Shown: positions 45,638-54,703, counted from the first letter of the stretch. The stretch: 64,000 nt of DNA from an uncultured Maribacter sp. (GCA_947493885.1 CANLTE010000002.1:700238-764237); one strand, 5' to 3'. Notes: generated by a model not told the origin, from the letters alone. A program made the numbers and translations.

Positions 45638-46198
45638 TTACTTTTTCACGGGTACCTTAACCGTTGTTTTATCCCATGAAATAGTCAGTGATAATTGATT
45701 AGCATCATCAAAATCAATTTTCAAATTTTCCTGGGCAGAATTTAACGGGTGCGTAGGCACTTCCACAGTAAGAACATCTTCTTCAGGGATTCTGGTAGTT
45801 TCTTTTCCTCCACTCATAATGGTGACACCCCACTCTGGAATATTCTTGTTAAAATATACAACCCAACTGTCTTTATTAGGCTTTGTCCATAGTGAATACG
45901 TACCGGCAGGAAGACTTTTGTCAGAAACGGTAAGTGTTGTTCCAGTGGTAAAAGTTGTAGGTTCATTAGCACCTGTTCTCCAAATATTATTATAAGGCAC
46001 TAGTTCACCAAATATTACTCGGTCCTTTTTAGAAGGACTAGAATAGTTCACAGTTAACTCAAAACCATTTTTAGTATAAGTTGAAGTTTTTTCAGGACTA
46101 TGTTTTTTTGTTTGTTCCTTCATATAAGGCATTCCAATAAATACCATCAAAAGAATTAAGACCAATGCAGAAATGCCAAACCATTTTAAAAACTTCAT
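45638..46198 (-). CDS. DUF2911 domain membrane-anchored protein
   Basis: The 186-residue protein has an N-terminal membrane anchor or signal (ISALVLILLMVFIGMPYM) and a DUF2911 beta-sandwich: LTVNYSSPSKKDRVIFGELV, PYNNIWRTGANEPTTFTTG, PAGTYSLWTKPNKDSWVVYF. DUF2911 proteins are periplasmic and widespread in Bacteroidota; their function is not known. The gene lies 21 bp upstream of the glycosyltransferase gene and 28 bp after galM, all on the same strand. Confidence 0.88.
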   Translation of the reverse strand: MKFLKWFGISALVLILLMVFIGMPYMKEQTKKHSPEKTSTYTKNGFELTVNYSSPSKKDRVIFGELVPYNNIWRTGANEPTTFTTGTTLTVSDKSLPAGTYSLWTKPNKDSWVVYFNKNIPEWGVTIMSGGKETTRIPEEDVLTVEVPTHPLNSAQENLKIDFDDANQLSLTISWDKTTVKVPVKK

Positions 46199-46226
46199 TT
46201 TTTATGAATTTTAAAAATTACACTTC

Positions 46227-47135
46227 CTAAGATACTAAATCAAATTTAAAAAGGGAGATGTTTTTGTAGGTTTCACCAGGCCTTAGCGTGCTCAAAGGAA
46301 AATGCTCATGATTAGGAGCATCAGGATAATTTTGAGTTTCAAAACATATTGCAGGAAACCCCAGTGGTGTATATACTACTAATGCAGGTTGGTTTGTAAA
46401 TACTTCCATAGAAATTCCTGTTTTTTTTGAGTGAACACTTGCTGCTTTTTCTTTACTTAAATCAATAGAAAATGGAGTGTCTAAGCGAGTTGACCCTATT
46501 CGACGCTGCTTTAAAAAATCATATTCGGTTCCCTGAACAGAGGAAAGTGCACCAGTTGGCAACAAATTGTCATAAGTTTCTAGTTTCTCAGGGCAATTCA
46601 TTTGTAATTCATAATCATCAACAACAAGCTCGTCATCAAACTTAAAGTAGGAGTGATTGGTTAAGTTAAGTACAGTAGCTCGGTCCGTAGTTGCTTCATG
46701 AGTAATATATAAGTTGTTTTTAACTAATTTATAGGTAACTGTAACTTTAATATTTCCTGGATACCCTTCCTCAAGGTGCTTACTAATACAAGATAACTTC
46801 ACAAAGGGCTCTTCTCCTTTATGAACTTCTTCAATTTTCCAATATTTTCTGCTCAGACAATCTTTACCACCATGTAAATGAACACCATTTTCTGAGATTA
46901 AATGAAATTGTTCTCGATCTATTTTAAACCCAGAATTGGAAATTCTTCCTGCATATCTTCCAATACAAGCTCCTAAATAATAAGGATCAGTTAAGTATTT
47001 ATTCGGAAAGTTATATCCAACAACTACATTGGTGGGATTACCTTGTTTATCTTTTACTAGTAATTTTTGGATTATTGCGCCGTAATCTAAAACAATTAAG
47101 GTGATGTATTTATTATTAATTGTAACTTGTTTCAA
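46227..47135 (-). CDS. galM: Aldose 1-epimerase (galactose mutarotase)
   Basis: GalM interconverts alpha and beta anomers of hexoses in the cytoplasm. The 302 residues are slightly short for the family but contain all main features: GRYAGRISNSGF, GVHLHGGKDCLS with the first histidine, LNLTNHSYFKFD with the catalytic histidine, and near the end PAICFETQNYPDAPNHEHFP with the catalytic glutamate. There is no signal peptide. It is first of a minus-strand group with the DUF2911 and glycosyltransferase genes and diverges from the ECF sigma gene. Confidence 0.93.
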   Translation of the reverse strand: MKQVTINNKYITLIVLDYGAIIQKLLVKDKQGNPTNVVVGYNFPNKYLTDPYYLGACIGRYAGRISNSGFKIDREQFHLISENGVHLHGGKDCLSRKYWKIEEVHKGEEPFVKLSCISKHLEEGYPGNIKVTVTYKLVKNNLYITHEATTDRATVLNLTNHSYFKFDDELVVDDYELQMNCPEKLETYDNLLPTGALSSVQGTEYDFLKQRRIGSTRLDTPFSIDLSKEKAASVHSKKTGISMEVFTNQPALVVYTPLGFPAICFETQNYPDAPNHEHFPLSTLRPGETYKNISLFKFDLVS

Positions 47136-47243
47136 GGTATTTTTTTTAAAATCGATATAAAAATAAGCGTTTTCTGCAACATCTAAATATTTATATCGTC
47201 CTTAAAATAGCATTGCAACCAAAACCAACAACGAAACTTAAAA

Positions 47244-47786
47244 ATGTTTCAACTAAGCTTAGTAGATCAGTGTAAAAAAAACAGTCGTAGAGCTCAACTA
47301 AAGCTCTATAAGCAATACTGTGATGGCATGTTTTGTGTAGCAATGCGCTTTGTTAAAAATGAGGATGATGCGGAAGATATTTTACAAGAATCCTTTGTAA
47401 AAGCTTTTCAAAAAATTCATCAATATCAGGGCGAAGTAACGTTTGGAGCTTGGTTAAAACGCATAGTAATTAATAAGAGTATAGATCATTTAAAGGTGAA
47501 ACACCAAAACATGGTTAGCTTGGATGAAAGTTACTTGCAGCTGGTTGATGATGATGATTGGAGTGTTGATGAAGGAATTTCAATGGAAGTGATAAAAAAA
47601 TGTATAGAAAAGCTTCCGGAAAAGTATAAATATGTAGTAATGATGTTTTTGGTAGAGGGCTATGATCACAGTGAAATAGCTCAGGTTTTGGAAATTTCAG
47701 AAACAGCATGTCGTACACGTCTTTTACGAGGCAAAGCATATTTAAAGGAAACATTAAAAGTTGATTGTTATGGCACAGGATCTTAG
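47244..47786 (+). CDS. ECF-type RNA polymerase sigma factor
   Basis: This sigma-70 family member of the extracytoplasmic function class (180 residues) directs RNA polymerase to a small regulon. Region 2 is seen at LYKQYCDGMFCVAMRFVKNE with AEDILQESFVKAFQKIHQY and the DNA-melting FGAWLKRIVINKSID (about 15-90). Region 4 is seen at LPEKYKYVVMMFLVEGYDHS, then EIAQVLEISETACRTRLLRG (about 125-165). It overlaps the next gene by 17 bp, suggesting that the following membrane protein controls it. Confidence 0.94.
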   Translation: MFQLSLVDQCKKNSRRAQLKLYKQYCDGMFCVAMRFVKNEDDAEDILQESFVKAFQKIHQYQGEVTFGAWLKRIVINKSIDHLKVKHQNMVSLDESYLQLVDDDDWSVDEGISMEVIKKCIEKLPEKYKYVVMMFLVEGYDHSEIAQVLEISETACRTRLLRGKAYLKETLKVDCYGTGS

Positions 47787-48354
47787 AGAGCGTTTTAAAC
47801 AGGAGCGAAAGGTTAAAATGTACCGTATGAAAAAAGGGCACGAAAATCGTTTTGTGAGTAAGCTAGAGGCAGAACTCCCTTGCGAAAAAAAGAGTAACTA
47901 TTTGTGGTTAAAAATAGCAGCGTGTATTACCGTCGTAGCGGGATTGGTTCTCTATAACTACGATGATTCTTTTACAAATACACCTCAGGTTACAACGGTT
48001 ATTGATTTGAATAGGGCGGATGTAAAAGAAGAAATTTCGCTTGGAGACCTTTCTCCAGACTTAAAAAAAGTTGAGCATTATTACATTGCCAATATAAATA
48101 TGACACTTTCTAAGCTTGAAGTATCTAAAGATAATAAAGAGTTAGTTGATAGTTTTATGAATCAATTGGCAGATTTAAATATGGAGTATGAAAGGTTAAA
48201 TTCAGAGTTAAATCAAATAGGTCCTAACGATCAAACCATAACAGCACTTATTGAAAATTTGCAGTATCGTTTGCAATTGTTAAAGCAACTTAAAAAGAAA
48301 TTAAACGAATTAAATTCATCGAAAAATGAACAAAATATTACCAATAGCATATAA
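47770..48354 (+). CDS. Single-pass membrane protein, candidate anti-sigma factor
   Basis: No family is recognised. The 195 residues from ATG 47770 consist of a basic cytoplasmic N-terminus of about 45 residues (MAQDLRERFKQERKVKM and on), one membrane segment (LWLKIAACITVVAGLVLYNY) and an outside part predicted as coiled coil with many Leu, Lys and Glu. This is the topology of anti-sigma factors. A zinc-binding HxxxCxxC motif is not seen. A TTG at 47761 could add three residues. The gene overlaps both the sigma gene and the next gene, so all three are coupled. Confidence 0.75.
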   Translation: MAQDLRERFKQERKVKMYRMKKGHENRFVSKLEAELPCEKKSNYLWLKIAACITVVAGLVLYNYDDSFTNTPQVTTVIDLNRADVKEEISLGDLSPDLKKVEHYYIANINMTLSKLEVSKDNKELVDSFMNQLADLNMEYERLNSELNQIGPNDQTITALIENLQYRLQLLKQLKKKLNELNSSKNEQNITNSI

Positions 48355-49804
48355 ACAAGTAATCGTTGTTTTATATATACTCAGTTTTGGAGTCTACGGA
48401 CAGGAAGAGACTAAAACGTTAACCGAGAGTTTTAATGTAGTAGATGATGCTGTTTTGGAAGTCAATACTAGTCATGCTGATATTGAATTTGAAACTTGGA
48501 ATAAAAACGAAGTTTTAATTACGGCAACCATTACTTTGGAAGGTGCTACTCCAGATGAAGCAAACGAATATTTTGGTCGGGAACCTATAGAGATTTACGG
48601 TAATAGTAAAAAAATTACAATATCATCCGAATTGCAAAATATATCGCTTTTTAATTTGGCAACTTTTGATGTAGATGATGTACATATGGAAATGCCTGAT
48701 ATAATGGTTCTTCCTGAGATTGCCAATTTAGAAATAGAAGTTCCTGAGATTGTTGTAGAACCTTTGTTACTTGAAGTTCCTGAACCGCCAGCATACCCTC
48801 ATCATAAGGCATATGAGTTTGATTATAAGGCTTATAAAAAAGATGGTGAGAAATATTTAAAAGAATGGCAAAAGAAGTTTGATGAGAGTTTTGACGATGA
48901 ATATCATGAAAAAATGGAAAAATGGTCAAAGCAATTAGAAGAACGAAGAGAAGAAGCGGAAAAGAAAAGAGCAAAGCGTGAAAAGGAGCGAAAGCATAGA
49001 ATAGAAGAGTTTGAAAATCGTGCTCAAAAAAGAGCTAAAGGATATGAAAAACGTGTTGAGGAACGAGAAAAAGCTATTCAGGAGAAAGAGAAAGCTCGTG
49101 CCGAAAAAGTGGAAAGAGTAATTAGTATTAAAAGAAGTAGAAATGGTGATAACAATTTTTACATGTCTTCAGGAGGAAAACATAGAAAGTTTAAAGTAAA
49201 GAAAACACTGAAAATTAAATTACCTAAATCTGCTAAAATTAAAATGAATGTAAGACATGGTGAGGTAAAATTGGCAGAGAATACTAAAAATATGAATGCG
49301 ACATTAACACATTCCAGCTTATCAGCAGCTACAATTGATGGAGACAATACTATAATTTCAGCGTCGTACACACCTGTTAATATTGAAAAATGGAATTATG
49401 GAAAGTTAAGGGCAAAATATTCCGATGATGTTACGTTGCAAGAAGTACTTAATATTAATCTGGTAGGTACCTCTTCCAATATTACAATTAATAAATTATT
49501 AAAGAGTGCACATATAGATAACCAGTTTGGTGTTTTAGAAATAAAATCGGTTTCTGATGATTTTGAGAAACTTACCCTAAACTTGAGAAACGCAGAACTT
49601 TTATGTGAAATGCCTACTTCTGCTTTCAATTTTACATACAAAGGAAGTTCAAGTTCAATGGATTATCCTGTTTGTTATGATATAACGGAAGAAATTCAAG
49701 ACGAATGTTATACTGTTTACTCAGGCTATAACAAACACGAAAATGGTGCTAGCTATTTAGTGATTAAGGCCGATTATAGTAAAGTTGCATTACTAGCTAA
49801 ATAG
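48326..49804 (+). CDS. Secreted DUF4097-like protein with a long charged coiled-coil region
   Basis: The 492-residue protein has a signal peptide (ending LSFGVYGQEE) and a beta-rich N-terminal part (VVDDAVLEVNTSHADIEFET). A charged helical stretch of about 120 residues (about 160-280), very rich in Glu, Lys and Arg, follows. The C-terminal right-handed beta-helix-like segments (about 290-490) recall DUF4097 adhesin-like proteins. Only the repeat style is recognised; no catalytic motif is seen. It overlaps the membrane-protein gene by 29 bp and ends at a strong terminator, so it is the third member of the ECF operon and may be the sensed or effector protein. Confidence 0.75.
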   Translation: MNKILPIAYKQVIVVLYILSFGVYGQEETKTLTESFNVVDDAVLEVNTSHADIEFETWNKNEVLITATITLEGATPDEANEYFGREPIEIYGNSKKITISSELQNISLFNLATFDVDDVHMEMPDIMVLPEIANLEIEVPEIVVEPLLLEVPEPPAYPHHKAYEFDYKAYKKDGEKYLKEWQKKFDESFDDEYHEKMEKWSKQLEERREEAEKKRAKREKERKHRIEEFENRAQKRAKGYEKRVEEREKAIQEKEKARAEKVERVISIKRSRNGDNNFYMSSGGKHRKFKVKKTLKIKLPKSAKIKMNVRHGEVKLAENTKNMNATLTHSSLSAATIDGDNTIISASYTPVNIEKWNYGKLRAKYSDDVTLQEVLNINLVGTSSNITINKLLKSAHIDNQFGVLEIKSVSDDFEKLTLNLRNAELLCEMPTSAFNFTYKGSSSSMDYPVCYDITEEIQDECYTVYSGYNKHENGASYLVIKADYSKVALLAK

Positions 49805-49841
49805 TTTTTACTCGAATTCATCAATAAAGAATGTAAATTAA

Positions 49842-49883
49842 AATAGTAAAACAGTGAAAATATATTTTCGCTGTTTTACTATT
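49842..49883. terminator. Terminator after the ECF operon
   Basis: A 21-bp stem with one T-G pair runs from AATAGTAAAACAG to CTGTTTTACTATT. It has no long loop and its flanks are A/T-rich on both sides, so it can serve the convergent Gfo/Idh gene as well. Confidence 0.75.
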
Positions 49884-49894
49884 ATGATATTTGT

Positions 49895-51223
49895 TTACAA
49901 TTTGGGTTCCCAGCCCTGTTGATATTCCCTTTTCCAGTTTTTCATAACCTTATCGTTATTGGTTACTCTTCCAGTACTAGAATCAACTTTTATGGTTTCT
50001 CCAGCATCTTGCGCCATATTTCCAAGGTGACATAGCATTGTTGATATACTGGCGTCGCTGATATCAGAATGTAGACTTTTATCTTTTCGTATAGCTTCAA
50101 AAAAATTACCTACATGAGAAACGTCCAGTTGTCCATCTCCTCTGGTATTTGTTGTAGCGCTTTCATTTTCTTCTTTCTCTGCTTTTATAAGGGTTCCATC
50201 TAAGGCATACAGTTTATAATCATTTCTACTTAGCGTAATAGAACCTTTGCTACCATATATGGTTGCCCCTCTTCCAGGTCTTTTGGGTTTCATTATCCCA
50301 CGGCTATGCCCTGTCCATGTAATAAATTTATCGTTTTTAAATTTATAGGTTATTTGTTGGTTATCCACAAATTCCCAATCATCATCATAGGTATATTTTC
50401 CTCCAAAAGATGTTACACTTTCGGGTAAATTAACACCTAAGGCCCATCTACAAATATCTATTTCGTGTGTTCCATTATTATGGATTTCACCAGTTCCCCA
50501 ATTTCTAAACCAATGCCAATTGTAGGGGTGTATATTGTCTTTATATGCTTTTCTTGGTGCTGGACCTTGCCATAAATCCCAATCTAAGGTTTTAGGGACA
50601 TCTATTTTATTGCCAATACCAATGGAACCGCGGTTGTTAGAATAGTAGGCTTCACCTTTATAAACATCACCAATTATACCCTCATTTATTTCTTTTACGG
50701 CTAAGATTGATGTTTTGGCAGAACGTTGTTGGTTCCCCATTTGAACTTTTTTACCATATTTTTTTTGGGCAGCAACTAAAAGTTCATTTTCATGCGGATT
50801 ATGACTGCAAGGCTTTTCTACATAAACATGCTTACCAGCTTGCATAGCCATAATAGCCATAGGGGCATGCCAATGCTCAGGAGTGGCTATAAAAACGGCA
50901 TCTACATCTTTATCTTCAAGTATTTTGCGAAAATCTTTCTCTACCTTAGGAATATAACCTATGTTTTCTTGACACCAAATATTATGTTCTTCAATAATGG
51001 TATCATCAACATCGCAATTGTAAAGTATTTTTGCGTTTGTATCTTTATGTATAGCGCGTATGTGAGATTTAGCTCTGCTTCTTACTCCAATTACAGCACA
51101 ATTGATATGGTCATTTGCACCAAGAATATTACCATAACTCATTGAAGGTAAAACAAGTCCTCCTAGAGTTAAAGCTGCGGAGCTTGCCGTAGTTTTTTTT
51201 ATAAAATTTCTTCTGGTAGTCAT
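49895..51223 (-). CDS. Tat-exported Gfo/Idh/MocA-family oxidoreductase
   Basis: The NAD(P)-dependent sugar oxidoreductase has 442 residues. It starts with a twin-arginine signal (TTRRNFIKKTTASSAALTLG), so it is folded in the cytoplasm and exported to the periplasm. The Rossmann part has CAVIGVRSRAKSHIRAIHKD, and AVFIATPEHWHAPMAIMAMQ leads to GKHVYVEKPCSHNP with the catalytic lysine. The C-terminal half holds WGTGEIHNNGTHEIDICRWA. It is the second gene after a DUF1080 gene, 3 bp away, a pair often found together in glycan catabolism loci. Confidence 0.92.
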   Translation of the reverse strand: MTTRRNFIKKTTASSAALTLGGLVLPSMSYGNILGANDHINCAVIGVRSRAKSHIRAIHKDTNAKILYNCDVDDTIIEEHNIWCQENIGYIPKVEKDFRKILEDKDVDAVFIATPEHWHAPMAIMAMQAGKHVYVEKPCSHNPHENELLVAAQKKYGKKVQMGNQQRSAKTSILAVKEINEGIIGDVYKGEAYYSNNRGSIGIGNKIDVPKTLDWDLWQGPAPRKAYKDNIHPYNWHWFRNWGTGEIHNNGTHEIDICRWALGVNLPESVTSFGGKYTYDDDWEFVDNQQITYKFKNDKFITWTGHSRGIMKPKRPGRGATIYGSKGSITLSRNDYKLYALDGTLIKAEKEENESATTNTRGDGQLDVSHVGNFFEAIRKDKSLHSDISDASISTMLCHLGNMAQDAGETIKVDSSTGRVTNNDKVMKNWKREYQQGWEPKL

Positions 51224-51226
51224 TGC

Positions 51227-52615
51227 TTATTGTTTTGGATTTCTGTTTACTTTAATATTTCTAAATGATACCTCGTCTCCATGATCTTGAAGTAGTAGCT
51301 GACCTTTATCTAATTCTCCAAAATTTGGCCATTTTTTGTATTTGCTTTCTGATATTAGTTTTAAATATGAATCACTTTTTCGTTCGTATTCCAAAACCTT
51401 AACACCGTTAATCCAATGCTCAACGTGATTGTCAACGGAAGATATAAGTGCTGTGTTCCATTCGCCAATTGGATTTAAAGGTTTGTTTGTATCTGCTTTT
51501 ATTAAATCATATAATGAACATACGGTTCTGCTGCCTTCATGATTTCCCTTTTTTGCATCTGGATGCAATTTATCATCAAGTATTTGGTATTCCAAACCTA
51601 TTGATGAGCCATCCCCCTTATTAATTTCAGTATCTACATAATATTTTATTCCACTATTTGCTCCAGGAGTAAGTTTAAAATCTACGCTAAGCTTAAAATT
51701 TGAAAATAAATCAGTTGTTACAATGTCCCCACCAGCTGCAGATTCCGCTCCATCGGAAGCTAAAACCGTAAGTTCACCATTTTCAATTTTCCAACCCTTT
51801 TCGGGAAATTTATCCAGTTTAGCACCGCGCCATCCATTTGTGGTTTTTCCATCCCATAACATTTCCCATCCTCCTTTTTGTTCACTTAGGGTAAGGTTAT
51901 TTTTGGTAATTACAGGTTGCAAATGTGTTTTTTTGCTGTATTTAGATATACTGTCAGTAATTATTTTAATGTTTTTCCAAGCAATTTCAGTCCCTTCCTT
52001 GTGATTCTCACCTATGGAATGTACCTGTAATCCAATGAAACCACTTGCGGTTTTATCATCAATTACATATGCTGCCGGCACATTATTAATCCATGTTTTT
52101 AGGGTGTCTCCAATAGCCTCTATGCGATAATGATTCCAATCGTTTTGCTTGAAGACCTTCTGCGCTTCAGGATTTTCATCCAAAGGGTTTAGCCAACCTC
52201 TTCTTCCTTCATCATAAACACCTGCACTCCAGGCACGTTTAGAGGGGTCAATTTCTATTTGATAACCATGTACTCTTCCATTTTGATAATAAGGAAAACT
52301 ATTGCTTCTTATTTGTATTCCAGAATTCATACTAGAATCTACTTTATATTCTAATTCAAGGATAAAATCACCGTACATGCTATCTGAAGTTAGAAAGGAG
52401 TTTGGGGTGTTTTTCACTGTTGCGCCAACAATAGCCCCATCTTTTATTGTATATTTTGCAACACCTCCTTTTTGCGTCCAGCCGTTTAAAGATTCTCCGT
52501 CGAATAAATTTATCCACGGGACATCATCCTGCTTAGCAGGAGAACATTGGACTACAGGTAGTATTAATAGTAGTACACAAAAGGATTTTAGGGTAGTAAT
52601 TACTTGTGTTTTCAT
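51227..52615 (-). CDS. Two-domain DUF1080 (3-keto-disaccharide hydrolase-like) lipoprotein
   Basis: The protein has a lipoprotein signal (LLILPVVQCSPAK) and two DUF1080 concanavalin-like domains: one from WINLFDGESLNGWTQKGG (about 33-215) and one from WEMLWDGKTTNGWRGAK (about 250-458). Members of this family hydrolyse 3-ketoglycosides, acting after an oxidoreductase has made the 3-keto sugar. The Gfo/Idh gene just downstream would be a fitting partner. It is first of the operon. A perfect palindrome lies 26 bp upstream of its start. Confidence 0.9.
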   Translation of the reverse strand: MKTQVITTLKSFCVLLLILPVVQCSPAKQDDVPWINLFDGESLNGWTQKGGVAKYTIKDGAIVGATVKNTPNSFLTSDSMYGDFILELEYKVDSSMNSGIQIRSNSFPYYQNGRVHGYQIEIDPSKRAWSAGVYDEGRRGWLNPLDENPEAQKVFKQNDWNHYRIEAIGDTLKTWINNVPAAYVIDDKTASGFIGLQVHSIGENHKEGTEIAWKNIKIITDSISKYSKKTHLQPVITKNNLTLSEQKGGWEMLWDGKTTNGWRGAKLDKFPEKGWKIENGELTVLASDGAESAAGGDIVTTDLFSNFKLSVDFKLTPGANSGIKYYVDTEINKGDGSSIGLEYQILDDKLHPDAKKGNHEGSRTVCSLYDLIKADTNKPLNPIGEWNTALISSVDNHVEHWINGVKVLEYERKSDSYLKLISESKYKKWPNFGELDKGQLLLQDHGDEVSFRNIKVNRNPKQ

Positions 52616-52640
52616 GAGATTTTTTATAGAATTTTTTGTT

Positions 52641-52658
52641 TTCGTGTGCGAACACGAA
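52641..52658. promoter_or_regulatory. Palindromic candidate operator
   Basis: TTCGTGT and ACACGAA form a perfect 7-bp inverted repeat around a 4-nt centre (GCGA). It lies 26-43 bp before the DUF1080 ATG. The shape resembles operators of dimeric HTH regulators such as LacI- or GntR-type proteins, but no such regulator gene is in the window. Confidence 0.55.
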
Positions 52659-52965
52659 GATATTTTGGATTAAATTACAAATTGTAAAGCGTTAAAAAAA
52701 ATATTGATGATTTTTTAATACTTAGTGCAAAAGTTTAAATTTTTCGTACCAAAAGCAGCATCAGCATAAGATGTGTTTAAAATTACACAGTTATTATCGT
52801 ATTAATAATAATTACCACCATGCATAAATTAGGTGTACGATAGTATTTATATAGAAAGTAGGACCTTTTATAGCGTAGAAATTATTTTACGTTGAGAAGC
52901 GTTTAATAATTAATTAGAATGCTGTTTTTTAGAAATTATAATTCTATGGCTTATGGTATAAATAC
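52659..52965. other. Intergenic region between DUF1080 and msrA genes
   Basis: This is AT-rich DNA of about 300 bp between the leader of the DUF1080 operon and the msrA stop codon. No reading frame, hairpin terminator or repeat of note is seen. Confidence 0.4.
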
Positions 52966-53655
52966 CTAATGAACACTTTCTTTTAAATATTCTTTGAAAT
53001 TTTCTTTAAACCTATTAAGCCTCGGAATGGATACGTTTTGGATATATGAATTGTAGGGATTGTTTTTTTCGTAATCTTGGTGATAGTCTTCGGCCTTATA
53101 AAAGGTCGTAAATTTTGTTACTTCCGTGGTAATGGGCAAATTATCATATACTTTATTGTTCATTAAAGCTTGTATGTAGGTATTAATAATTTTCTCTTGC
53201 TCCTCGTTTTTATAAAAAGCAATAGAGCGGTATTGTGTGCCTTTATCTGGACCTTGACGATTTAGAGTAGTGGGGTCGTGCGAACCAAAAAATACTTGAA
53301 CAAGGGCAGTGAACGAAATTACTTTAGGATCATAGTATACTTCTACCGTTTCTGCATGAGTTGTTTTTCCATAACCAACTTGCTCATAGGTAGGATTTTT
53401 TTCCTTTCCTCCAGCATAACCAGAAATCACTTCTTTAACGCCTTTTACACTTTCAAAAATAGCTTCTACACACCAAAAACATCCACTAGCAAAATAAGCT
53501 GTTTCATATTTTTTAAGTTCTTGGGCAGAAAGCTTTACTTCTTCATGACTAGTTTCTTCAATTTCGGTTACTTCAATGTTCTTTTTTTTATTAGATACGC
53601 ATGCTAATGACATTAAGGGAACCAGTGCAATAACTATGACTTTTAAAAATCTCAT
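52966..53655 (-). CDS. msrA: Peptide methionine (S)-S-oxide reductase lipoprotein
   Basis: MsrA reduces methionine-S-sulfoxide in proteins. The 229-residue form begins with a lipoprotein signal (LVPLMSLACVSN), so it acts outside the cytoplasm. The catalytic cysteine lies in YFASGCFWCVEAIFESVKGV (about residue 58). It continues GYAGGKEKNPTYEQV, TTHAETVEVYYDP and, at the end, the conserved YHQDYEKNN. No MsrB domain is fused or adjacent. It stands alone on the minus strand and diverges from the M23 peptidase gene. Confidence 0.95.
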   Translation of the reverse strand: MRFLKVIVIALVPLMSLACVSNKKKNIEVTEIEETSHEEVKLSAQELKKYETAYFASGCFWCVEAIFESVKGVKEVISGYAGGKEKNPTYEQVGYGKTTHAETVEVYYDPKVISFTALVQVFFGSHDPTTLNRQGPDKGTQYRSIAFYKNEEQEKIINTYIQALMNNKVYDNLPITTEVTKFTTFYKAEDYHQDYEKNNPYNSYIQNVSIPRLNRFKENFKEYLKESVH

Positions 53656-53737
53656 ATTTCTTTATTTAAGCAATTTACTTTTTTTGGTAACAATAAGTTA
53701 CTAATACTTACAGATTACAGGGTTAAAGAGATGTTAA

Positions 53738-53768
53738 TTGTTTTTTAGTAAAGGTATAATTAAGTTTG
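53738..53768 (+). promoter_or_regulatory. Promoter of the M23 peptidase gene
   Basis: TTG (53738-53740) and TAAGTTTG (53761-53768) are 20 nt apart, a good fit to the Bacteroidota consensus. The -7 box covers the TTG at 53766, so that codon cannot be the start. The ATG at 53790 is left with a leader of about 15 nt. Confidence 0.6.
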
Positions 53769-53789
53769 GAGTTAGATTATAAATACACT

Positions 53790-54464
53790 ATGCTGGAGAA
53801 ACATCTTGAGAACTATAGCCAAGGAAGTATTGCTTTATTAGATGATACCATTCCCTTTTCCAAATATACCCCGTTAGATTTATCTGGGGCTAATAATGAG
53901 CTGTCAGAATATAACATGGGTAATCCTGATTCGTGTCAAGAATATATTAATGAAGTTTTAAAACAAAATAATGCTGAGGTAGCTTATGGGGGGTATTTAG
54001 AAAAAAGAAGTTTATATGCTAAAGAAGGTAACTTTATTGGCTCAGGTAAAACTCCAAGAAATATTCATATTGGAATAGATTTTTGGGCCTCTTCAGGAAC
54101 AAAGGTAATTACACCTATTGACGGTGAGGTGCATAGTTTTAAAAATAATACTACCAAAGGTGATTATGGCCCTACCATTATATTAAAACATCAGCTAGCG
54201 CACATTACATTTTACACTTTATATGGTCATTTATCACTAGAGTCTATTTCCGAACTTTATGTGGGTAAAAAATTTAAAAGTGGAATGCAATTAGCAACAT
54301 TAGGTGCTCCTGCTGTTAATGTAAATTATGCACCACATTTGCATTTTCAGATAATTAAAGATATTCAAGAATATTATGGTGATTACCCTGGAGTTTGTTC
54401 TGCTAATACCTTAGAATTTTATTTTTCAAATTGCCCAGACCCTAATTTACTTCTTAAAATATGA
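53790..54464 (+). CDS. M23-family peptidase (LytM-like)
   Basis: The zinc metallopeptidase has about 224 residues from ATG 53790 (MLEKHLENYSQGSIALLDDT). The start is fixed by the overlapping promoter. The M23 domain begins at RNIHIGIDFWASSGTKVITP, whose His and Asp bind zinc, and ends with APHLHFQIIKD, which gives the HxH motif. The linker ILKHQLAHITFYTLYGHLSL is also typical. There is no signal peptide, which is odd for a peptidoglycan hydrolase; it may be cytoplasmic or exported by another route. Confidence 0.9.
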   Translation: MLEKHLENYSQGSIALLDDTIPFSKYTPLDLSGANNELSEYNMGNPDSCQEYINEVLKQNNAEVAYGGYLEKRSLYAKEGNFIGSGKTPRNIHIGIDFWASSGTKVITPIDGEVHSFKNNTTKGDYGPTIILKHQLAHITFYTLYGHLSLESISELYVGKKFKSGMQLATLGAPAVNVNYAPHLHFQIIKDIQEYYGDYPGVCSANTLEFYFSNCPDPNLLLKI

Positions 54465-54470
54465 TTAAAT

Positions 54471-54500
54471 AAAAGTCATTTTTATCCAAAAATGGCTTTT
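54471..54500 (+). terminator. Terminator-like hairpin after the M23 gene
   Basis: AAAAGTCATTTTT pairs with AAAAATGGCTTTT (one T-G pair) around a 4-nt loop. The U-run after it is short, so termination is probable but not certain. Confidence 0.5.
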
Positions 54501-54703
54501 AACCATGCTTTAGAATGCGATTTATCCCGATTAAAAACATTTTAAATCGGTAATGTGTTTTGGAGGGTGAATACGTTCATCGAACATTTTTTGCACTTTA
54601 TCTTAAGTTTTACTTTCTACCGAAAAATAGGGTGTTTTGAACGATTTAGGAGGCTCTAAAGTACGCTTGCGACGGTTATAATAATGTAACTAAAACGCAA
54701 GAC

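Noticed and set aside
47515..48974. Minus-strand frames of 107-108 codons
   Set aside because: They lie opposite the sigma factor, membrane protein and charged-protein genes, whose frames are supported by motifs and signal features.
53766..53789. TTG start for the M23 gene
   Set aside because: The codon is inside the -7 promoter box, so it would not be transcribed as part of the message.
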